A DNA stretch of 64,000 bases from Mesorhizobium_L sp035547755 (lineage in GTDB: Bacteria; Pseudomonadota; Alphaproteobacteria; Rhizobiales; Rhizobiaceae): NCBI GenBank assembly GCA_035547755.1, contig DASZUG010000061.1, positions 135,258-199,257 on the forward strand, in the 5' to 3' direction. Positions 53,001 to 58,051 of this stretch are shown here, piece after piece (the first letter of the stretch is position 1; the number at the start of each line of letters is the position of its first letter). The position numbers and the translations under genes were made by a program. Under the pieces are notes generated by a model that saw only the letters and a list, made by a program, of their open reading frames with translations, did not search any database and was not told the origin of the DNA.

Positions 53001-54281
53001 CCGTCACCGGACCTCGTGGTCACGAAGACGAATGATGTCAACGAGACCGGCGGCAGCGAAACGGTGGATTTCGTGATAACCGCCCGCAATGTCGGCACGC
53101 GCGTCGCCGCCGGCGTTGAAATCGTCGACCATGTCGATACGAACGTCTTCGAGTTTGTTTCAGCGACCGACGGCGGCACATTTGACCCGGCGACGGGTAT
53201 CGTCACCTGGCAGCGCGACACGCTCTCGCCGGACGACGGCACATTGACCTACGGCTTGACGTTGAAGGTGCGCCCCGGCCTCTCGTCCTCCATCGACGAG
53301 ACCACGAACCATGTGTCGATTCACGACAACGGGCTTGGCGGAGCGGACCCCACGCCGCAGAACAATTTCGCTGAGCACACCGATCGTCTGATCTATCCGG
53401 ATCTGGTCGTCAGGAAAACGGATAATCTCGACGAAGTCGCGCCGGGAGACATCGTCACTTACCAGATCACCGTCGAAAATGCCGGCCAGTTCCAGGCCGA
53501 CGGTGTACGGGTCGTCGACATCGCGGACCCGCGGATCTTCAGTTTCGTAAGCGCGACGGAGGGGGGCGCTTACGACCCGGCCACTGGCCGGATAGTCTGG
53601 AATCTTGGAACCGTGATGCCCGGCAGTCCAACCAGGATACTCAGCGTCACCTTGGAGGTTCTCTTCCCGTCATCCGCCGGCATAGGCAACGCGGTGAACG
53701 TCGTCGAGGTCGAGGGTGATGGCACTCGTGGCCTTGATGCCCATCCCGCCAACAACATCGCCGTCGACGTGGATGCGTTGCAGGCGATCCCCTCCCCGCG
53801 CGAAATCGCCGAGGTGCTGGGGCGGCACAGGCACGAATTCCATCCTATCGAGGAAGAACCATCCTACGTGGCGCCGACGATAACCGGCACCGCGGCGGCA
53901 GGCGCAACGGTGTCTGTGACCCTTATCGGACCGGACGGCCAGCCTGTCGACGCCGGATCGGCACTGGTTTCCGCAAGTGGCCAATGGTCTTTGACAATGA
54001 GGGATTTCTCCGGGTCCATTCCGGTCTCGGCGATCGTGACGACTTATCCCTCGGCCGTTCAAAATCTCGGTGTGCTGGATTCAACCAACGTCTTCTTCAG
54101 CCCGGGATTCGGTTTCCAGATCCCGTTCGAGCGTCGTTTCGACATCTACAGCACGGACGACACCGAGAGCGATCTGGCGCTGAAGGCCGAAATCGACGCG
54201 AGCGAAAATCCGTTCGCCCTCACGTCGAGGCGATATGTGAACTTCAACGAAGTCGCAGGTACGTCGCTCACAGGCTATTGA
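44004..54281 (+). CDS. Giant surface repeat protein with LEPR-XLL-like N-terminus and DUF11/isopeptide-type modules
   Basis: 3425 residues, acidic, Asp/Thr/Gly-rich, cysteine-poor. No Sec signal; instead RRLEDRLLLNATPE at residues 13-26, resembling the LEPR-XLL N-terminal motif of very large exported proteins. From ~200 to ~3260 I count about 19 modules of 120-170 residues. Each runs from a start like EPDLxxxK through (D/V)xGxxxxYxxxV and a xDxLPxG block to a closing NxAxV strand, as in DUF11 and fimbrial isopeptide-forming domains. Two modules are nearly identical (50241-50704, 51195-51658). A final Ig-like module (PTITGTAAAGATVSVTLIG...) precedes a unique ~80-residue tail ending in SLTGY. 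No RTX GGxGxD repeats, no LPxTG. SD GGGAG six bases upstream. Likely a long adhesive fibre or surface layer. Export by the preceding four gene products is inferred. Confidence 0.92.
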   Translation: MSFHDVSYRTRIRRLEDRLLLNATPEAAVVDLPDHSLINESFTFGVTFDNTAAPTDPQGTGYGPFVDVTVGPGIDVQSIKYHGSSVQAEAVATWNGSQWVDDSGKAVTQHPLQSSMNLPTGTNVGETWLTVLAPFGSYTPEQPTIRLDFTAELEQSPDGSQPGAIPGDPIEVTARGGFQFGIDPLDNPSTDAPIQQTSDNTGEITPVVVELDKEVQLPESETAQGPNFPFTYTITADVATGVTLTDVHIQDLLPDNLYFLNATTNIAASSQIAPGVDGTAPGVPGTGLGPNHVPTTAEWNFASVTGQEGDDIIITVTAYAPERDASRDPVIDPDNPATAIATNDATIDANYEGTSVDNTTGGALEDSVDIAIRPYTVLKHVSVEGGGPAVPGKYLRYEVDIDVSDYEAFQDAVVNDVLSDGLTLDTTDNGTLDHSVVLQVEENGQVFLINLRNTLLPGKETELTSSFQADGGEALGFYLSAALRNNGYDDRLLGDLFDGDSQQGPTHLTLVYYAHIDENFREAGRGPVVDNDHVSNAVDMAADSATSGNPSQTDGSQSDTVIPAPAPAKSIYAVNGVLGDPGTISPGDEVTYRIHLDLSTNDVDNLSISDYLPSPVFDVDGNGTGFVFSDTQSGVPAAYTIIRGPDDTLTGASGIAGIPIVVTDGAGNAIILNFADFNEAASQGGTIDLLYTVTATDAPFADGLLLVNQAIVQTGNSTEEVANEQEFSNEVILHQPDLSLTKGAVATDANGAVDNSFGFDPTETGPSKISFDLNTPGFTVTSPLTSDDLAANPISSDLSGYDAGDTVKFAIVVDNTGHQDAFDVLIHDQLPSNFAIGPGGLALDIRYGDGTQITDYSGDLFGAGILIGDGAGTGSIAADGANDGHNIIIVTYNLVATADVAPGTTVNNSAELVSYAAIEGGNDFTDGVEGHFTDQVELTSQGVDIAKRLIDTDQDFTAGNDLTIGETGTFQIEVTVPDGQTTATIADTLPTGLALVGAPVLRMTFVNAAGETVTFSGMLQQGGVTLADGSTLAFTPTANGFTIDFSNILANAGAGTDLSGQTFAIQYTVQATDDPALSAGDHISNSATLTTPTTGTTNPVSAPVDIVEPDLTVTKQFISDTVQANDTSTMRLSIQNGSGTFDTTSFGLQLSDDDLPTDVFSSVVLASVSGTGNVDENLVTVSIVNAGDHYEIRVLADPTFAIAPGERLDLEFTLQVAPDVDEGTVVNNTATVDSYTSLSGVQPVERTFGPEQGSDTLTVESPTVTKTLIDTSYGGTENLLPGDQGYQADADPNVLVGEIVTYQLRVSVPRGVANDVVVYDDTDFLSDPTAQGIIQLLAVDRVAVGSSLTLNNGAGPTIQIVDTNGDGIANRLIVDFGTITNTATSTDPDPDAESIVLILRAQVMNVPQTDDGDVNVNGAAVTFTVGDTPVFDLDNASTATVTIHEPAIDVSKTATTPDSTTDAGDVVTYTLTLSHDAISSADGFALDLTDQLPAGMELIAGSATVDGGAPVFGLDPLVAGDVMLDVANNRVLVSGFDLGLHQIVTITYQARVANDVVAGQALTNTVDLTYKSLPASDPVDDADPSIAAGIPGAVSEARDGSDGGPRTDQSLLNNYAFETTSTVNIAVPGPISKTSDHSTYTIGDQIFYTIEIPVIEGMTVNPVLTDILPTGQDFIEGSGNIIAADGTVLTGAFTQAGQTLTLDGDTFITAADNNETNDFIRVTFQARVLNSADNNNGDVKVNTATFTSDNVPARTATASIGITEPDLVITKTNDATGPVDAGDVITYTVTTAHAADSSSEAFEYSFADSLPNGLQPLGIISATLNGVDVSDQIGFNNAGVFSLSGADLDIPLGASLVVVYQVKVLDTIGPNETIGNAVIGSWSSLDGQVRPGAADGERTGTLPTDDVNDYLAGAQDAIETSGELSMVKSVDADDTEFAVGEAVNYNLDISVFEGTLNNVVITDDIAPGLRVDLNSLSVVNVGFAGAAVRIVNPTLTVNAEGHTVLTFELDNDPGTSGSQIVNPGDPAGSTADNDTIRISYRAVVEDDFVNQGGVQQSNVASVDADAVALATGSAEITVVEPDIAIGKQITSPAGDVDAGDVIDYQVTLTNNGASEAYDVTFADQAPADTIFIGTVTAVDGAGATVGTFTVGPGGRLISGSGFDIAVGETVTITYSVQVEDSVTPSETLTNSAEVRWTSTPGANPDKRTGDDGPGPDASVLDNYASTASASVESGFADLGATKQLVTTSLNGDASPDVVVGETATFEIGVTVTEGTTPGVVITDQLTDGLTYIPGSVTVIAPAGTLFDGRTTLDPSAIVYDAANDRLIITLGTVTLPGSNDSTPGAVDTGVITLRYQGVVSDQLSNQEGVVLSNSVTATSTSPDIGPAAAGPVSLTVNEPDIAIGKQITSPAGDVDAGDVIDYQVTLTNNGASEAYDVTFADQAPADTIFIGNVTAVDGAGATVGMFTVGPGGRLISGSGFDIAVGETVTITYSVQVEDSVTPSETLTNSAEVRWTSTPGANPDERTGDDGPGPDASVLDNYASTASASVESGAFTVQVGKDLIGSSVVQTSGTAVAVGETATFRVRIDLAEGTTEDLALRDMLPEGQTFLPGSIQIVRGNSGQTTSLDPANAFILPGTNTLVIRLGDVVNPGDNIASNDFLDVIYKVVVDNNPSAVHDGATLTNTVTAFTNGVANDSASAEISVVEPELNITKTADGAFAAIGEPMSYRIEVSHTANSHVDAFDLTISDPFDDPLMRLDPNSITATVIGAPGLQATIELAGSGFRVTLPSLPLTARLVIDFQATPVSAGVANGATTLNTTDLAYDSIPQTQIPDEQRHYSDSDDAAVIIAGPDLRVVKDASVTTIEPGDAFSYTIQVFNKGAPGVDAGSIETARNVVLTDTLPEDVQLLGVTVNGVSVTPVFIPGTRQFSIDLGTLDAEQTANVVLIARLNDPLSPVVDPGDRELILINTATATLEQDDPTPQDNTDTAAVIPLSGGRPPSPDLVVTKTNDVNETGGSETVDFVITARNVGTRVAAGVEIVDHVDTNVFEFVSATDGGTFDPATGIVTWQRDTLSPDDGTLTYGLTLKVRPGLSSSIDETTNHVSIHDNGLGGADPTPQNNFAEHTDRLIYPDLVVRKTDNLDEVAPGDIVTYQITVENAGQFQADGVRVVDIADPRIFSFVSATEGGAYDPATGRIVWNLGTVMPGSPTRILSVTLEVLFPSSAGIGNAVNVVEVEGDGTRGLDAHPANNIAVDVDALQAIPSPREIAEVLGRHRHEFHPIEEEPSYVAPTITGTAAAGATVSVTLIGPDGQPVDAGSALVSASGQWSLTMRDFSGSIPVSAIVTTYPSAVQNLGVLDSTNVFFSPGFGFQIPFERRFDIYSTDDTESDLALKAEIDASENPFALTSRRYVNFNEVAGTSLTGY
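44046..44072 (+). other. LEDRLLLNA motif (LEPR-XLL-like export signal candidate)
   Basis: Codons 15-23 of the giant protein. LEDRLLLNA differs from the LEPRxLL consensus mainly by Asp for Pro. It follows a basic stretch (YRTRIRR) and precedes the first folded region, the place expected for an N-terminal targeting or cleavage signal. Confidence 0.6.
50241..50704 (+). repeat. Near-identical module, copy 1
   Basis: 464 bases encoding the module that starts EPDIAIGKQITSPAGDVDAG. It matches 51195-51658 with only about ten base changes and three residue changes (Thr/Asn, Thr/Met, Lys/Glu). Separated by a different module, period 954 bases. Confidence 0.92.
51195..51658 (+). repeat. Near-identical module, copy 2
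   Basis: Second copy of the 464-base module at 50241-50704, offset exactly 954 bases (318 codons), so the repeat unit is a pair of alternating module types. Confidence 0.92.
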
Positions 54282-54310
54282 TATTTGCAAACAAACAAAC
54301 CGACGGCCGG

Positions 54311-54414
54311 ATGTTTTGTCGCGACAGTATCAGACAAAATATTCGGCCTGAATTAGAACGGTTCAGGGTTAGATGGAAACAGTTCTGTTTCCATCTAACC
54401 CTGAACCGCTCTAA
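54311..54414. terminator. Hairpins after the giant gene, including a 30-base-arm palindrome
   Basis: First an imperfect eight-base hairpin GTTTTGTC / GACAAAAT around 54313-54340. Then an almost perfect 62-base palindrome, arms 54353-54382 and 54385-54414 (starting TTAGAACGGTTCAGGG), two-base loop, 29 of 30 positions paired. It separates the end of the giant gene from the convergent DUF1622 gene and would end transcription from both sides, although no T run is present. Its wording resembles dispersed palindromes common in this order. Confidence 0.6.
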
Positions 54415-54432
54415 TGGAGCTTATCGGTCGTA

Positions 54433-54798
54433 TTATCCGGAAGAATGTATCGTTTCCTTTTCTTTCAAATTCTCTTCGACTTCTCCAAGGTCGCGCTCGA
54501 GAAAATAGTTGAGAAATGTCCGGACGACGGCAATCGCTGCAAGGCGGCCTATATCGTCCCAGGACGGCGCTGTTGATGTTTCGATGATGTCGGCGGCGAG
54601 TTGAAAAGTCAGTCCAGCTACCAGCCATCGTCCATAACGGAACCATATCCTGGAAAAACCAGAGCGAGACCGAGGAGACAGTATGACGCGGATGGCCTGA
54701 ACAAATGCCTCTATACTCCCGTACACAATGACGATCAGGGCAATGAAGTCCACTATCCTGATGGATTGTTCGGTCGCCGAGCGCAGTAATTCTTCCAC
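54433..54798 (-). CDS. DUF1622 membrane protein
   Basis: 121 residues from GTG 54798 (GAGGGGA upstream); an ATG at 54831 in frame lacks an SD. Three hydrophobic helices: IRIVDFIALIVIVYGSIEAFV, FRYGRWLVAGLTFQLAADII and RLAAIAVVRTFLNYFL, then an acidic tail. LxxGLxxLxADII and VVRTxLNYFLxxE are the family marks. Inner-membrane protein of unknown function. Confidence 0.88.
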   Translation of the reverse strand: MEELLRSATEQSIRIVDFIALIVIVYGSIEAFVQAIRVILSPRSRSGFSRIWFRYGRWLVAGLTFQLAADIIETSTAPSWDDIGRLAAIAVVRTFLNYFLERDLGEVEENLKEKETIHSSG

Positions 54799-54863
54799 GT
54801 TCACTTCCCCTCGTTCTCCGCGGCGGTGCATCGGGATTCAGTCAAGGCCCGACGCATTCATCG

Positions 54864-55739
54864 TCATCGTTCTATCGGGGCATCCGTCGGCGTATGACTC
54901 CGTTTGCGCCATGCCATGTAGGGCAGCGAAACCAAGGCGCCGATGACCAGATGGCAAATGATAACCGCCATCACTTCAGCTTTGTGTTCAGGAAAGTTTT
55001 GCACGGCAATCGCCAGCGCTGTGCCAGGATGGCGAGCCGAGGTGGCGAATGCCAGAACGGTCCGGTCATCCGGCTCGGGCCCACCCAGCAGATGTCCGAC
55101 GGCGAGGCCGACCATGGTGAAAAGAGCAAGCACCAGCATGGTGCCGTTTCCGAAAAGGCTCCAGATGGTGCCTGCCATGGCAAAGAGGATCGGTAGCACC
55201 GAAATCACCAGCAATATCATGGCAAAGGTCGAAGTCGCCTTACGGATTCGGCTGGCAAATTGGGGAGCGATCTTACTGATGGCGATACCGCACAGCAGTG
55301 GAAGAATTGCCGTGATTAGGACAATGGGAATAATTCTGACGGCCGATACATGTGCAGCTACCCCGAAATAACGCCCCAGGATCTCTATTGAAACCGGCAC
55401 CACAATGATCGAGAGCAGGACCGCTGCGAAGAGAAGGCTTATCGAATAGGAAGCCGAGCCGCCGGCCTTCATCTGCTTGCCGGGCAGGAACGGCGGCACC
55501 GGCGACACCGCCAGCGTGATGATAGCGATCTTCAACGCGGGACTAAGCTGAAGCAAAGATGTTATCGCCGCGGCGAAAATCACCATTATCACGTTCATCG
55601 ACAAAATAGATTTGAATAGAAGCGCTGGCCTGCGAAACAGCGAGGTCGCCTCCCGCAGGTCCGCATGGAGGCCCAATGCGAAGACGATGAGGAAAATACT
55701 GACAATCACGCCGATGCGGATCAGTTCAGTTAACGCCAT
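54864..55739 (-). CDS. SBF/BASS-family sodium-solute symporter-like protein
   Basis: 291 residues, about 9-10 helices. IFLIVFALGLHADLREATSLFRRPALL at the N-terminus and AVSPVPPFLPGKQMKAGGSASYSISLLFAAVLLSIIVVPVSI are typical of the bile acid:sodium symporter fold (BART superfamily); SARHPGTALAIAVQNFP matches the second crossover helix. ATG 55739 chosen for the AAAGGAAG upstream; the frame opens at 55781. Solute unknown; with a sulfatase nearby an organic anion is plausible but unproven. Confidence 0.85.
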   Translation of the reverse strand: MALTELIRIGVIVSIFLIVFALGLHADLREATSLFRRPALLFKSILSMNVIMVIFAAAITSLLQLSPALKIAIITLAVSPVPPFLPGKQMKAGGSASYSISLLFAAVLLSIIVVPVSIEILGRYFGVAAHVSAVRIIPIVLITAILPLLCGIAISKIAPQFASRIRKATSTFAMILLVISVLPILFAMAGTIWSLFGNGTMLVLALFTMVGLAVGHLLGGPEPDDRTVLAFATSARHPGTALAIAVQNFPEHKAEVMAVIICHLVIGALVSLPYMAWRKRSHTPTDAPIER

Positions 55740-55859
55740 CACCCGCTTCCTTTTTCTCGAACCGGCAATGACAAACGCCAACGCAAGCTTCCTCGCGGCA
55801 GAGTTGTCGGCCGGGGTAGATGCGAAGTGCCACTCGCATCGCCATGCCGAAGATCGGCT

Positions 55860-56342
55860 TCAATCGAAGGGTCCCACGTTGAAAATCATGCTGAGGATGG
55901 CCAGAACGCCGATCACCAGCAAGCAGAGTGCAATCAGGAGTGTGAAGGACGCAGGATAGCGGCTCTGGCCGTGGAGAAGCTTGGCCCCGATCATCTCGGA
56001 CCGCTCGATACGAAGTCCATACATGAACTGGACGTGATAGATGATGCCGATGAGGAGGATCGCCACGCCAAGAAACACCAGCGACAATCCGAAATTCCGC
56101 GGTGCGGCGGCATGCGTCAGAGTACCGGATTCCTTGAGCTTTTGGAAAAATTGGAAAATTGTGAATCCAAATCCGATCAGCGAAAGCGACGTCCGTATGA
56201 CCGACATCAGCGTCCGTTCCGCACTCATGCGCGTGCGCTGAAAGGACATGCCCGTTCTCCGGGACGAAAGCTCGACTGAAGCCTGTTCGGAACTCATTTC
56301 CTCGGTTGCCGTTTTTCTCTTTTCCCGTTCCCTTTCGAACAT
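55860..56342 (-). CDS. YidH/DUF202 membrane protein, short heptad array
   Basis: 160 residues. Charged N-terminus MFEREREKRKTATEEMSSEQ, then four RTxxSxx heptads (Arg 29, 36, 43, 50) running into SVIRTSLSLIGFGFTIFQFFQKLKESGTLTHAAAPRNFGLSL and two more membrane helices. From the heptads on it is strongly similar to the protein at 33935-34600, including THAAAPRNFGL and the INVxPF-like end. The frame extends to 56747 within the neighbouring gene; ATG 56342 is five bases past the FGE stop, implying coupling. Confidence 0.87.
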   Translation of the reverse strand: MFEREREKRKTATEEMSSEQASVELSSRRTGMSFQRTRMSAERTLMSVIRTSLSLIGFGFTIFQFFQKLKESGTLTHAAAPRNFGLSLVFLGVAILLIGIIYHVQFMYGLRIERSEMIGAKLLHGQSRYPASFTLLIALCLLVIGVLAILSMIFNVGPFD

Positions 56343-56347
56343 CGGAT

Positions 56348-57325
56348 TCACGGCTCCTGCTGTACATTTCGAATGACGCATCTGAAGCCGACATGCGAGG
56401 CGGAGGTATCGATGGGCTCTGCATGCCGGGCTGCCGGCCGGTAGCGACGACAATAATTGGGAGCACAGAGATGCGACCCCCCTTTCAATACCTTGCGCGG
56501 GATCTTGATCTCGGGCTGGCACGGGTCGTGGCTGTCTTCCTCGTCGCCTCCTCGCGGATTTCTTGGAATGCAGCACGCCTTCGCGGCGTCGGCCTCGTGC
56601 TTTTCCGTGTACCAGTCCGACGTCCACTCCCACACATTGCCGATCATGTCGAAGATGTCGTACCGGTTTGGTGGAAATGCCTTCACTGGCGATGTCCGCT
56701 CGAAGCCGTCCGAGCAGAAATTCTCGTGGGGAAAGGCGCCCTGCCATGTATTTGCCTGGTGCTGCCCGTGTGGCGTAAACTCATCTCCCCAGGCGTATTC
56801 CGCTCCATCCAGTCCCGCACGTGCGGCAAATTCCCATTCGGCCTCCGTCGGCAGGTCCTTTCCGGCCCATTGCGCATAGGCAAGCGCATCCGGATAGGCA
56901 ATGTGAACAACGGGATGACTGTCCAGGCCGTTGACATTGGAGCCGGGCCCATAGGGATGTCGCCAGTTCGCACCTTTTAGGAAGGTCCACCATTGCCGCC
57001 AGTCCACGAGGTCGACTGGATTGGGCGGAGGCGTGAATGTCAGCGAGCCTGCGTAGAGCATGTGAGGTAGCGCGCCGGGATAATCCTCAGGGTCGGGAAC
57101 CTTCTCAGCAACCGTCACATGTCCAGTGGCGTGCACGAAATCGCGAAACATCTTGTTGGTGACCGGCGTACGATCCATCCAGAACGGATCGACGGTTACC
57201 CGATGTGCGGGCGCCTCTTCAGGATAGTGCTCGTCCGAGCCCATCCGGAATGTGCCTCCGGGAACAAGCCGCATATCATTTCGGCCGATTTCAGGAATAT
57301 CCGCAAGGAGAATGGTCTGGTCCAT
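56348..57325 (-). CDS. Formylglycine-generating enzyme (SUMF1 family)
   Basis: 325 residues from ATG 57325. FGE-sulfatase domain throughout: MRLVPGGTFRMGSDEHYPEEAPAHRVTVDPFWMDRTPVTNKMF, PVVHIAYPDALAYAQWAGKDLPTEAEWEFAARAGLDG, DMIGNVWEWTSDWY, and the C-terminal GGSHLCAPNYCRRYRPAARH...SHVGFRCV. The two active-site cysteines (287 and 292) correspond to Cys336/Cys341 of human SUMF1, so this should be a true FGE oxidising the sulfatase cysteine rather than a degenerate homologue. Cytosolic. The client is probably the arylsulfatase encoded divergently at 58052. Confidence 0.92.
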   Translation of the reverse strand: MDQTILLADIPEIGRNDMRLVPGGTFRMGSDEHYPEEAPAHRVTVDPFWMDRTPVTNKMFRDFVHATGHVTVAEKVPDPEDYPGALPHMLYAGSLTFTPPPNPVDLVDWRQWWTFLKGANWRHPYGPGSNVNGLDSHPVVHIAYPDALAYAQWAGKDLPTEAEWEFAARAGLDGAEYAWGDEFTPHGQHQANTWQGAFPHENFCSDGFERTSPVKAFPPNRYDIFDMIGNVWEWTSDWYTEKHEADAAKACCIPRNPRGGDEEDSHDPCQPEIKIPRKVLKGGSHLCAPNYCRRYRPAARHAEPIDTSASHVGFRCVIRNVQQEP

Positions 57326-57380
57326 CAATCAACCCCATCGGGCTTCCGGTGCTGACTTGCAGCAGGCCAAACGCGCCCGT

Positions 57381-57590
57381 TGTTGCAATGCGCTCTGGAG
57401 ACGGCGCGAAATCCGATGGACCCGGCCGGCTGACCGCAGCGACAAAATCCAAGATCCCACTTCTGGAGCGACCCTCGTTCCACAAAGGCAGCGTATCGCT
57501 TCGTGCGGAAGCGGTCGTATGCAGCGTAGCCATTGCCGGAAAGGCAAATAAACCGGCAAGAACAGTTCGCCCGTGGATGTAAATCCACCC
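57381..57590 (-). pseudogene. Remnant of a secreted HAD-family phosphatase (N-terminal fragment)
   Basis: The minus-strand frame reads TVLAGLFAFPAMATLHTTASA (signal-peptide-like) followed by SDTLPLWNEGRSRSGILDFVAAVSR..PSDFAPSPERIAT. This parallels STILDFVARVTDEGGPDFVPPAERIAT of the intact HAD gene at 32833-33789. Similarity stops exactly before the catalytic DNDGTLW motif, and unrelated sequence follows to a stop at 57291. A 3'-truncated, non-functional copy, upstream of the FGE gene on the same strand. Confidence 0.75.
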
Positions 57591-58051
57591 ATTCGCAGAC
57601 TCCGTTGCCGCGTCAGGAACCACCGCTCGCAGGGGCCGGCTGTTGCGACAGCGAGGGCAGATCATCAGCCCGCCATGCACTCTGCGTCTGGGACGGTGAC
57701 GCGCGTAAGGTAATCTTCCTCGGAGCTAACATCGACGTTGCATTGGGGAACAGTTGGACCATGGACCTACACAGTTCAGTGGGATCATGGCTCGTCACGG
57801 GCTCAGCGATGAACCCTCGTTCCGACTTCTACGGAGACAGCAGCAGCGCAAGTAAGCTACAGCTCATCGAAAAGAATCGCAGCTCACATGTAGGTACTTA
57901 GTCCAATGGAGCGTGGCGGACCTTGTGAATAAAGTTCCCCTTACTCGCAGATGACACTGTGGGAATCTCGTCGCCCCACGCTCGATGACTTATCGAGCGC
58001 GATGTTGGCTGTCGTTCGATGGTTTTGGCCGAATTTCAAGAGGAGCTGGTC
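57591..58051. other. Gene-free stretch upstream of the arylsulfatase
   Basis: About 460 bases. Short frames on both strands show no domain or ribosome site. Presumed to contain the arylsulfatase promoter; no clear element found. Confidence 0.4.

Noticed and set aside
44004..54281. RTX-type calcium repeats or a C-terminal type I signal in the giant protein
   Set aside because: No GGxGxD nonapeptides anywhere and no typical C-terminal secretion signal, so classical type I RTX secretion is not supported.
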